Assembly (NCBI GenBank): GCA_016845285.1
Contig: JAERSX010000156.1
Coordinates: 1 to 10,947 of the forward strand
Length of the DNA: 10,947 nucleotides
Direction: 5' to 3'
Origin: Deltaproteobacteria bacterium
GTDB lineage: Bacteria; Myxococcota_A; UBA796; UBA2385
The first letter of the stretch is position 1. Each line of letters begins with the position of its first letter. Made by a program: the position numbers and the translations under genes. The notes under the pieces are model-generated. The model saw nothing but the letters and a program-made list of their open reading frames with translations, was not told where the DNA came from and did no database searches. Below are positions 1 to 7,841 of the stretch, piece by piece.

Positions 1-1
1 G

Positions 2-1045
2 CTCTACGGTCTGTGGCATGCCCGCACGGCCATCCAGCGTCGCGATCGGCTGGTCGTGGTCGAGGGCTATTTTGACGTGCTCTCGTTGCACCAGGCCGGA
101 TTCCAGGAGGCGGTCGCGACCTGTGGGACCGCTCTCACCCCCGATCACCTGCGCACGGTCCAGCGGCTGACACGTACGGTGGTGGCCCAGTTCGACGAGG
201 ACGAGGCCGGCATGCGGGCGGCCACCCGGAGCCTGGAGCTCTTCCTGTCGGCTGCCATCGAGCCGAGGCGCCTCGATCTGGGTGCCCACAAAGACCCTGA
301 CGAGTACATCCAGGCAGAGGGCGCCGAGGCCTTCGAGGCCTTGCTCGCACGCGGTGAGCCCCTGCTCGACCTGGTCATCCGTCGGTCGGTGGCCGGCCAT
401 GGGCGGTCACCTGACGCGGCCCAGCGCATCATCGACGAGCTGGCGCCCATGGTTCGCCACGCAGAGGCAGGCAGCGCCCGGCGCTTGGCCATCGTGCAGC
501 GCATCGGAGCGGCCATCGGTCAGCACGAGCAGGTGGTCGAGGATCGCATCGGTCGGGCCGCCCGCCCCGAGGCGGGTGCACCCGAGGTGGCTCGCTGGCG
601 CGGCAACGCAGACCTGAACCACCTGCTCTTATTGTTGATCCACTTCCCCGACGAAGTGAGGCCGGTCCTGGCCGATGTGGACCCCGCCGTGGTCGGCGGC
701 AGGGAGACCTTGCGAGAGGCCATCGGACTGCTGATGCAGGGACGTGCCTTGCCCGAGGTCATCGACGATGTCGATGACGCCGATCTCGCCCGGGTGCTCC
801 ATGCGGCTGCAGCGAGGGGTGAGCTGTACACCGCGGAGCAAGCTGGTTCTGCGATGGCCGAAATCTTGGGGCGGATGCAGCTCAATCGGATAAGCGCCGA
901 ACTTGCCGAGGTAAAACGTGCAATTGACACTTGCACCCCGGCAGATGACAGGTCAAGAGTTCTTGAGTTGTACCGACGCCGCCAACACCTCCAAAAACGG
1001 CGCCAAACCCTGCTGCGCCCCCAGCGCCAGACGGGTCTGGGATAG
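2..1045 (+). CDS. dnaG: DNA primase DnaG, C-terminal part (5' end outside window)
   Basis: Primase makes the short RNA primers used by the replicative polymerase and docks on the DnaB helicase. The frame is open from base 2 and gives 347 residues, so the zinc-binding domain and N-terminal half of the catalytic core lie to the left. The first residues read LYGLWHAR, then VVVEGYFDVLSLHQAGF, which is the TOPRIM glutamate motif (VEGYMD in most primases). It is followed by VATCGTALT and the metal-binding Asp motif FDEDEAG, usually written FDGDxAG, so the two acidic residues are kept. KDPDEYI is another conserved primase block. The last ~150 residues are helical and charged, as expected for the DnaB-interaction domain, and end in a basic tail. 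The gene lies directly upstream of rpoD in the same direction, as in the rpsU-dnaG-rpoD operon. The GTG at 56 is internal and is not the start. Confidence 0.96.
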   Translation, partial: LYGLWHARTAIQRRDRLVVVEGYFDVLSLHQAGFQEAVATCGTALTPDHLRTVQRLTRTVVAQFDEDEAGMRAATRSLELFLSAAIEPRRLDLGAHKDPDEYIQAEGAEAFEALLARGEPLLDLVIRRSVAGHGRSPDAAQRIIDELAPMVRHAEAGSARRLAIVQRIGAAIGQHEQVVEDRIGRAARPEAGAPEVARWRGNADLNHLLLLLIHFPDEVRPVLADVDPAVVGGRETLREAIGLLMQGRALPEVIDDVDDADLARVLHAAAARGELYTAEQAGSAMAEILGRMQLNRISAELAEVKRAIDTCTPADDRSRVLELYRRRQHLQKRRQTLLRPQRQTGLG

Positions 1046-1069
1046 GGGGGTTTGTTGAGGAACGGCCAT

Positions 1070-1161
1070 ATGCACTCGGAACTCATGCGCACCACGTCCC
1101 AGGGTGACACCCTGCGAGGCCCTGGCGCGCACGCCATCTCTCAACATCACGAGGCGGTCGT

Positions 1162-1168
<7 letters not shown>
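1070..1168 (+). CDS. Possible 32-aa leader ORF overlapping the rpoD start
   Basis: This ATG-initiated ORF lies in the dnaG-rpoD gap and is preceded by GAGG at 1057-1060, nine bases upstream. It ends with a TGA at 1166-1168, just past the rpoD ATG at 1162, so the two frames overlap by seven bases (ATGCTGA). Such an overlap would let terminating ribosomes re-initiate on rpoD. The peptide (begins MHSELMRTTSQGD) has no recognisable domain, and about three quarters of its codons end in G or C, which is compatible with coding but weak evidence in a GC-rich genome. It may be chance. No function is assigned. Confidence 0.25.
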
Positions 1169-2874
<1,706 letters not shown>

Positions 2875-2877
<3 letters not shown>

Positions 2878-2893
2878 ACGCCCACGGCGTTCA
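2875..2893 (+). other. Perfect 8-bp hairpin on the rpoD stop codon
   Basis: TGAACGCC at 2875-2882 and GGCGTTCA at 2886-2893 form an uninterrupted 8-bp stem with a 3-base loop. The first three bases of the left arm are the rpoD TGA. No run of T follows, so this is not a standard intrinsic terminator. It could protect the 3' end of the message, pause or terminate polymerase with help from a factor, or be chance. Confidence 0.4.
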
Positions 2894-2929
2894 GACGATC
2901 GCGTCACCCGCGCGAACCCTCAGGCTCTG

Positions 2930-2944
2930 TGCAACCATGTTGCA
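2930..2944 (+). other. Short inverted repeat upstream of the tRNA
   Basis: TGCAAC (2930-2935) and GTTGCA (2939-2944) form a 6-bp palindromic stem around CAT. It lies about 45 bp upstream of the tRNA gene in the rpoD-tRNA gap. It has no T-tract. It might be an operator-like site or part of the rpoD 3' region; nothing more can be said. No good -35/-10 pair was found in this gap. Confidence 0.25.
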
Positions 2945-2989
2945 TGGGGCGTCGTCGCCTCCCCCGAGCAGCACCGTTTGGTTGCAGCC

Positions 2990-3063
2990 GGGCCCATAGC
3001 TCAGTTGGTCAGAGCACCCGGCTCATAACCGGAGGGTCCCAGGTTCGAGCCCTGGTGGGCCCA
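2990..3063 (+). tRNA. tRNA with CAU anticodon, probably tRNA-Ile2 (lysidine-modified)
   Basis: The 74-nt cloverleaf is complete. The acceptor stem GGGCCCA (2990-2996) pairs with TGGGCCC (3056-3062), the D-arm is GCTC/GAGC, the anticodon loop CTCATAA has CAT at 3024-3026, the T-arm is CCAGG-TTCGAGC-CCTGG, and the discriminator base is A. The 3' CCA is not encoded, so CCA-adding enzyme must supply it. The anticodon stem has a C-A mismatch at position 27-43. A CAU anticodon can belong to initiator Met, elongator Met or Ile2. The initiator is excluded because the first pair is G-C and the anticodon stem lacks its three G-C pairs. C4-G69 and C5-G68 are present, and these pairs are what TilS uses to recognise tRNA-Ile2 in E. 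coli, so Ile2 (reading AUA after lysidine formation) is preferred over elongator Met. Confidence 0.9.
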
Positions 3064-3167
3064 CCCTCGTGCCATTGACCCCGCCACGGTGTGTGTCGCG
3101 GATCCCGTCGCCATCGGGCTCGTGTATTCTGCCGCGGTCTGACACCATCACTCCAGGGGGGCACCGC

Positions 3168-3914
3168 TTGGCCGGCCTCGCGCTCCATTCCGACCTGCTT
3201 CTCGTGCAACGTCTGTCCAGTCTCGACGGTCAGATCGATGCCGCCATTGCCACCATTCGCGAGCTCGAGGACAGCGTTCGGGCTGCAGTGGCTGCGGTCA
3301 AGAAGGGGATGGCTGAACACGAAGCTGCCAAGGCAGTGCTCGCGGGGCTGGTCGAGCGCGAGCGTGTACTGAACCGGAAGCTCCACAGCTACCAGACCCA
3401 GCGTGACCGCACCCGCACCCTCATCGATGAGGGCAAGGCTCCCGACTTCATCGTCGCTGAACGACAGTTCGCCCAGTGCGCCGAGCTGGCTGACGAGACC
3501 GAGTTCGCGCTGCTCGAGCTGATGGAGGAGAAGGACGGTGTGGAGGCCCGCATCGCGGTCATCGAGCAGGGGCTCCGCTCCGGTCACGCCAACCTGGATC
3601 TGGCTCGGGCAGCCCGGGACGCGGGTCGTCCCCCCGAGGAGGTGATCGTCAAGAAGCTGCGGCCCGAGCGTGCCGCTGCGTGGGCGGACTTCCCGGGTGA
3701 CATCAAGGGCTCCTATGAGCTCCTGCGCAAGCGGCGGGCGCCCACGCTGGTCTTCCTGAAGGGGGGGATCTGCGAGCACTGCCACATCCAGGCTCGTGCC
3801 CAGGTGGTCATCGAGGTGGAGCGCCAGCGAGGTACCCACCGCTGCGCCGGCTGCGGTGCATGGATTTTGGATGTTCGGCGTGAGGCTGCCGACGACGAGA
3901 GTGCCGACGAGTGA
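3168..3914 (+). CDS. Coiled-coil protein with C-terminal C4 zinc ribbon (COG1579-type)
   Basis: The start chosen is TTG at 3168, because a strong ribosome-binding run AGGGGGG lies six bases upstream; this gives 248 aa, the usual size of the family. Residues 10 to about 160 are almost entirely charged alpha-helix with heptad-like spacing, suited to a long antiparallel coiled coil (LSSLDGQIDAAIATIREL, MEEKDGVEARIAVIEQGL). The segment YELLRKRRAP precedes the zinc ribbon, as in relatives. The ribbon has C202-x2-C205 (CEHC) and C226-x2-C229 (CAGC), and all four ligands are present. The tail is acidic. Family members are predicted nucleic-acid-binding proteins of uncertain role. In this window the gene lies near rnpB, with only the convergent ATP-grasp gene between, which may hint at a link to RNA biology. 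The downstream gene converges on it with an 18-bp gap. Confidence 0.88.
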   Translation: MAGLALHSDLLLVQRLSSLDGQIDAAIATIRELEDSVRAAVAAVKKGMAEHEAAKAVLAGLVERERVLNRKLHSYQTQRDRTRTLIDEGKAPDFIVAERQFAQCAELADETEFALLELMEEKDGVEARIAVIEQGLRSGHANLDLARAARDAGRPPEEVIVKKLRPERAAAWADFPGDIKGSYELLRKRRAPTLVFLKGGICEHCHIQARAQVVIEVERQRGTHRCAGCGAWILDVRREAADDESADE

Positions 3915-3932
3915 GTGCTCTGCGGTGGAGGC

Positions 3933-4916
3933 TCAGCGGGCGGCCACGCGATGGAGCCCCTGTTGAGCCGGGGTCTGGAGCAGTCGGACACAGAGATCGG
4001 CGATAGCGCCCATGCCGTCGAGACCATGCTCGGCTTCGACGCCACCGTTGTAGTTGGATGTGCCGTTGATGTCGTAGGTCCACCGAGTGTTGTCTGCGTC
4101 TTCGACGAACTCGATGCCGGCAACGTCGAGGCGGTGGGTGGCCATGAAGGCGACGTACTGACGAACGAGGGGGTCGGCGGCCGTGATCTCGGCCCGAAGC
4201 TGAAAGCGTGCCTCTCCCTCGTTGGTCTGGGCCTCGGCCTCGCCGCCCACCGGGCACATGGAGTCCCCGATGGCGCAGGCATCTGCTGGGCAGAGCTCGA
4301 AGCCGCCCTCGGTGGACGAGCGGATGGCGTACAGGAAGCGGCCGTCCACGATCTCCACCCGGGTGATGAAGGGCTGGACAGGACGGATGTACTGCTGGAG
4401 TAGAAGGACGCCGTCTGGGCTGGGCTCGAGCCGACCGGCTTCCACGTAGGCGTCAAAGGACTCGTGGTCTTCGAAGAGCTGGACACCCAGGCCCTTTCCA
4501 CCCTGGTTGTGCTTTGTGATGAAGGGAGCTGGGAGCTGACGGGCGGCCTCGCGTGGATCAGCGTTGCCGATGACGGCGATGGTTCGCGGGGTGCGGATGC
4601 CAAAGGCCTCCAGGGAGGCGTGCTGCTGCACCTTGCTGAGCTCGAGCGTGAACGCGCGGCTTCCATTGACGACGCGGCGGCCGGTGGCCTCGAGCCAGCC
4701 GAGCAGCTCGCGGGTGTAGACGACACCTGCCTGGTGGCCTCGGGTGTGGCTGGAGGGGCTCATGCGATTGATGTAGACCGCATCTTCGGGCAGCGAGGCG
4801 AGATCGATGACCCCGCCGTCGACGAAGTGCTCGACCCACTCGAGCCCGCGGTCGGCCAGGGCGCGACGCAGGGGGGGCATCCAGTCTTCGTTCTCGAACA
4901 GGACATGGACGGTCAT
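3933..4916 (-). CDS. ATP-grasp family ligase, RimK/glutamate-ligase-like
   Basis: ATP-grasp enzymes use ATP to form an acyl-phosphate and join a carboxylate to an amine or thiol. The ATG at 4916 is preferred because GGAG sits six bases upstream; an earlier TTG at 4928 overlaps that site. The protein has 327 aa. The N-terminal part (1-95) has VYINRMSPSSHTRGH and VVNGSRAFTLELSK, the latter resembling the NS/NG...E-KV segment before the ATP-grasp fold in RimK-like enzymes. The ATP-binding Lys and glycine loop read ITKHNQGGKGLGV (132-144). QQYI (174-177) is the usual adenine-contact strand. Metal ligands are probably E269 in AGIEF and D282/N284 in YDINGTSNYN. A conserved-looking Cys pair occurs at 209 and 214 (LCPADACAIGD). 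The substrate is unknown and no partner gene is adjacent. It is a soluble, cytoplasmic protein with no signal peptide. Confidence 0.82.
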   Translation of the reverse strand: MTVHVLFENEDWMPPLRRALADRGLEWVEHFVDGGVIDLASLPEDAVYINRMSPSSHTRGHQAGVVYTRELLGWLEATGRRVVNGSRAFTLELSKVQQHASLEAFGIRTPRTIAVIGNADPREAARQLPAPFITKHNQGGKGLGVQLFEDHESFDAYVEAGRLEPSPDGVLLLQQYIRPVQPFITRVEIVDGRFLYAIRSSTEGGFELCPADACAIGDSMCPVGGEAEAQTNEGEARFQLRAEITAADPLVRQYVAFMATHRLDVAGIEFVEDADNTRWTYDINGTSNYNGGVEAEHGLDGMGAIADLCVRLLQTPAQQGLHRVAAR

Positions 4917-4976
4917 GTGGATCTCCAATGGTCCTCAAGTTTAACTCCCACCTCATGGGTAGGGAATAGAACTCCT

Positions 4977-5005
4977 ATTAAAAAGGTAGGACTTGTTGGG
5001 TTCAC
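4977..5005 (-). promoter_or_regulatory. Candidate promoter for the ATP-grasp gene
   Basis: On the minus strand, GTGAAC (5005-5000) and TTTAAT (4982-4977) are separated by 17 bases. The -10 matches TATAAT at five of six positions and the -35 matches TTGACA at three of six. Transcription would start near 4970, leaving a leader of about 54 nt before the ATG at 4916. It lies in the only clearly AT-rich patch of the window. The call rests on consensus matching only. Confidence 0.35.
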
Positions 5006-5021
5006 CTGTGGTGCGCATTAG
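4993..5021 (+). promoter_or_regulatory. Candidate rnpB promoter with AT-rich upstream element
   Basis: TTGTTG (4993-4998) and CATTAG (5016-5021) are separated by 17 bases. The hexamers are imperfect, but the predicted start, about 5028-5031, falls exactly where the first helix of the RNase P RNA begins. The AT-rich block at 4970-4986, including AAAAA, lies where an UP element would stimulate a stable-RNA promoter. The site overlaps the candidate divergent promoter of the ATP-grasp gene. Confidence 0.35.
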
Positions 5022-5030
5022 GCACGCGTC

Positions 5031-5475
5031 GTGCGTGGTGGACTGGGGATCGCCGGTGGTCGGGGTTCCGGTTCGCTGAGAACCACCGTCACGGGAGGAA
5101 AGTCCGGGCTCCGAAGGGCAGGGTGCCGGGTAACGCCCGGTCGAGGCGACTCGAAGGAAAGCGCAACAGAGAGCAGACCGCCACCCACGGGTCCGGGTGC
5201 CGCGTCCCTCCCAGAGGGACGAGCCCCGGGGGGCCTTCGGGCCTCGGTGAGGTTGAAAGGGTGCGGTAAGAGCGCACCGGCACCCCTGGAGACAGGGGTG
5301 GCCAGGCAAGCCCCACCTGGAGCAAGGCCAGATCTGGAGCGTTCGAGGGCGGCCCGCCCGAGCTCCTGGGTAGGCTGCTCGAGCCCGTCGGCAACGGCGG
5401 GCCTAGAGGAATGATCTCCACCGCGTGGCGGGCGACCGCGCGCGGAACAGAACCCGGCTTATGGCCACGACGCAC
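5031..5475 (+). ncRNA. rnpB: RNase P RNA, bacterial type A
   Basis: This catalytic RNA removes 5' leaders from pre-tRNAs. Conserved blocks occur in order: GAGGAAAGTCCGGGCTCC (5095-5112), GGTGCCGGGTAACGCCCGG (5122-5140), GAAAGGGTGCGGTAAGAG (5255-5272), the P15 hairpin with its internal loop (5302-5320), GAGCAAGGCCAGAT (5320-5333) and ACAGAACCCGGCTTAT (5447-5462), whose CCCGGC pairs back to form P4. Ends were set from helices. P1 is GTGCGTGGTGG (5031-5041) with CCACGACGCAC (5465-5475), with one mismatch; P2 is GGGGATC (5045-5051) with GATCTCC (5413-5419). The RNA is about 445 nt, longer than the 377 nt of E. coli, mainly from an enlarged P12 region (5182-5245) and an extra GNRA-capped helix (5421-5445, P19-like). 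L15 reads GGC where E. coli has GGU. Confidence 0.96.
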
Positions 5476-5477
5476 CG

Positions 5478-5510
5478 CCCCCTGAGGTTCGCCTCGGGGG
5501 GTGTCTTCTT
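5478..5510 (+). terminator. Intrinsic terminator of rnpB
   Basis: A 10-bp stem, CCCCCTGAGG (5478-5487) with CCTCGGGGGG (5492-5501), is closed by a TTCG loop and contains one T-G wobble pair. It is followed by TGTCTTCTT, a T-rich tract interrupted by G and C. It begins two bases after the predicted 3' end of the RNase P RNA. It also separates rnpB from maeB, whose start is 66 bp further on. Confidence 0.85.
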
Positions 5511-5576
5511 GGGGCAGCACTGCCACCCGAATTGCGCACCCGAGGCGTTACTCGCCCGCAGAATTTGGAGGTCCTT

Positions 5577-7841
5577 GTGGATCTGAACAAGGAAGCCCTC
5601 GCGTACCACGGCGAAGGACGCAGTGGGAAGATCGAGGTTGTCGCGACCAAGCCCCTCATCACTCAGCGCGATCTGGCGGTGGCCTACAGTCCGGGTGTGG
5701 CCGAGCCTTGTCGGGAGATCGCCAAGGATCCCGAGAAGGCCTTCGACTACACGGCGAAGGGCAACCTGGTGGCCGTCATCACGAATGGCACGGCGGTCCT
5801 CGGGCTCGGCAACATCGGCGCCTTGGCCGGCAAGCCGGTCATGGAGGGTAAGGCCAACCTCTTCAAGAAGTTCGCTGACATCGACGTCTTCGACATCGAG
5901 ATGGACGAGCGAGACCCATCGAAGTTCATCGAGGCCGTCAAGGCGATGGCGCCCACCTTCGGTGGCATCAACCTCGAGGACATCTGGGCGCCGGATTGCT
6001 TCGAGATCGAGCAGCGTCTCCAGGAAGAGCTCGACATTCCCGTCTTCCATGATGACCAGCACGGCACGGCCATCATCGCCAGTGCAGCGTTGCTGAATGC
6101 CTGCGAGCTCCGCAGCAAGGAGCTCGGGGCGCTCAAGGTCGTCTTCTCTGGGGCCGGCGCAGCCGCGGTGGCTACCGCCCGTCTCATCGAGTCCCTTGGT
6201 GTGGAGCGCGCGAACATCTACATGCTCGACAGCAAGGGGCTGATCTACGAGGGGCGCACCAAGGGCATGTATCCGGAGAAGGCCGCGTTTGCGCAGCCGG
6301 GTGGCCCAGCGACCCTCGCCGAGACGATGGTGGACGCCGACGTCTTCATGGGACTGAGCGTGGCCGGTGTGGTGAGCAAGGACATGGTCCGGTCCATGGC
6401 GGACAGCCCCATCATCTTCGCCATGGCGAATCCCGATCCCGAGATTCGCTACGAGGACGCCAAGGAAGCTGATCCAGCCGCCATCGTGGCCACCGGCCGG
6501 TCCGACTACCCCAACCAGGTCAACAACGTCCTGGGATTCCCCTTCGTGTTCCGCGGGGCCCTCGACTGCCGAGCCCGCAAGATCACCGAGGAGATGAAGC
6601 ACGCCGCGGTACGCGCGCTGGCAGATCTGGCCAAGCAGGATGTGCCCGACTCCGTGCTCGCTGCCTACGATCTCGACCGGTTGAGCTTCGGGCCTGAGTA
6701 CCTCATTCCCAAGCCCTTCGATCCCCGGGTGTTGCTCTGGGTCGCGCCAGCTGTGGCCAAGGCTGCCGCCGACTCGGGGGTAGCGCGTCAGCCTATCGCC
6801 GACTTCGACGCCTACCGAGCCCGTCTGGAGCGCCTCACCGAGCGCAGCAAGGAGGTCATCCGGCCGCTGATCAACCGGGCCCGACTCAACCCCAAGCGCA
6901 TCGTCTTTCCCGACGGCCCGCATCCCAAGGTGCTCCGGGCCGCTCAGATCCTCGTGGACGAACGCATCTGCAAGCCGGTGCTCATCGGTCCGGCCTGGAA
7001 GATCTTGAAGCGCGCAGAGCAGCTCCACATCGAGCTCGACGGCGTCGAGATTGTGGAGGTGACCGAGGATGCTCGCTTCGAGAGCTACTGCCAGGCACTC
7101 TGGGAGAAGCGGCAGCGCAAGGGCCTCACCTGGCAGGGGGCGCGCCGATTCGTGCGGTCCAGCGACGGCTACGCGATGATGATGGTGCGCCACGGCCACG
7201 CTGACGGCCTGCTCGGTGGTCTCGCCGAGAACTACGCGCAGACGATTCGCCCGGCCCTCAGGGTGCTGGGGCCTGCGACCCCCGGTGAGGTCATCAGTGG
7301 CGCCTATGTGCTCCTGTTCAAGGACCGCCGAGTCTACGTGGGGGACTGCACGGTCAACCTCGAGCCCGATGCCGCGGCCCTCGCGCAGATCGCCCAGCAC
7401 ACCGCGGGTGTGGCCCGTGCCTTTGGGGACGAGCCGCGCGTCGCCATGCTCTCGTTTTCGGACTTCGGTAGCCAGCGAGGTCAGCCCAAGGTCCAGCGCG
7501 TGCGCGACGCACTGACCATGGTGCGTGAGGCTCAGCCCGACCTGCTCATCGACGGCGAGATGCAGGCCGACACGGCCGTGAGCCCGCGCAAGGCCGCCGC
7601 GGACTTCCCCTTCAGCGATCTGGCGGGCAACGCCAACGTGCTCGTGTTTCCGGACCTCACCAGCGGCAACATCGCCTACAAGCTGCTCCGCGAGCTCGGT
7701 GGGGCCACCGCCATCGGCCCCATCATCACCGGCATGGGGCGGCCCGTGAATGTGCTCGACCTGGGCTCGACCGTCTCCGACATCGTCAATATGTCTGCGA
7801 TCACCGTCGGGCAGGTCCTCGATGCGGAGAAGGCGACATGA
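5577..7841 (+). CDS. maeB: NADP-dependent malic enzyme with C-terminal phosphotransacetylase-like domain (MaeB)
   Basis: The enzyme oxidatively decarboxylates malate to pyruvate with NADP+, feeding NADPH and pyruvate/acetyl-CoA metabolism in the cytoplasm. GTG at 5577 is chosen because GGAGG (5567-5571) lies five bases upstream and the 754-aa product then matches E. coli MaeB (759 aa) end to end; the TTG at 5532 would only add 15 unaligned residues. Malic enzyme domain, about 1-425: AYSPGVAEPC with catalytic Tyr37, NGTAVLGLGNIGALAGKPVMEGK with Lys92, NLEDI and HDDQHGTA with metal-binding acids, Rossmann loop SGAGAAA (191-197), ANPDPE and TGRSDYPNQVNN. The phosphotransacetylase-like domain, about 430-754, includes MLSFSDFGS and DGEMQADTAV. 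The Ser-Arg of true Pta (NDLSRG) is replaced by NVLDLG, so this part is probably regulatory, sensing acetyl-CoA as known for the E. coli enzyme. The gene overlaps the next by four bases. Confidence 0.96.
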   Translation: MDLNKEALAYHGEGRSGKIEVVATKPLITQRDLAVAYSPGVAEPCREIAKDPEKAFDYTAKGNLVAVITNGTAVLGLGNIGALAGKPVMEGKANLFKKFADIDVFDIEMDERDPSKFIEAVKAMAPTFGGINLEDIWAPDCFEIEQRLQEELDIPVFHDDQHGTAIIASAALLNACELRSKELGALKVVFSGAGAAAVATARLIESLGVERANIYMLDSKGLIYEGRTKGMYPEKAAFAQPGGPATLAETMVDADVFMGLSVAGVVSKDMVRSMADSPIIFAMANPDPEIRYEDAKEADPAAIVATGRSDYPNQVNNVLGFPFVFRGALDCRARKITEEMKHAAVRALADLAKQDVPDSVLAAYDLDRLSFGPEYLIPKPFDPRVLLWVAPAVAKAAADSGVARQPIADFDAYRARLERLTERSKEVIRPLINRARLNPKRIVFPDGPHPKVLRAAQILVDERICKPVLIGPAWKILKRAEQLHIELDGVEIVEVTEDARFESYCQALWEKRQRKGLTWQGARRFVRSSDGYAMMMVRHGHADGLLGGLAENYAQTIRPALRVLGPATPGEVISGAYVLLFKDRRVYVGDCTVNLEPDAAALAQIAQHTAGVARAFGDEPRVAMLSFSDFGSQRGQPKVQRVRDALTMVREAQPDLLIDGEMQADTAVSPRKAAADFPFSDLAGNANVLVFPDLTSGNIAYKLLRELGGATAIGPIITGMGRPVNVLDLGSTVSDIVNMSAITVGQVLDAEKAT

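Noticed and set aside
924..929. Exact TTGACA near the end of dnaG as a possible internal rpoD promoter
   Set aside because: No reasonable -10 occurs 16-18 bases downstream (GACAGG at 17), so the hexamer alone does not support a promoter.
3075..3130. TTGACC (3075-3080) and TATTCT (3125-3130) as a promoter for the Zn-ribbon gene
   Set aside because: The spacing of 44 bases is far too long, and neither hexamer has a suitable partner at 16-18 bases.
3009..3839. Minus-strand ORF of 276 codons over the tRNA and the Zn-ribbon gene
   Set aside because: The plus strand holds a complete tRNA and a protein with paired CxxC motifs; the minus frame has no motif.
4917..4928. TTG at 4928 as start of the ATP-grasp gene
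   Set aside because: The GGAG that serves the ATG at 4916 lies inside this extension, and no ribosome-binding site precedes the TTG at a good distance.
5532..5564. TTGCGC and CAGAAT before maeB as a promoter
   Set aside because: The spacer is 21 bases and the -10 would abut the ribosome-binding site, leaving no leader; no better promoter was seen between the rnpB terminator and maeB.
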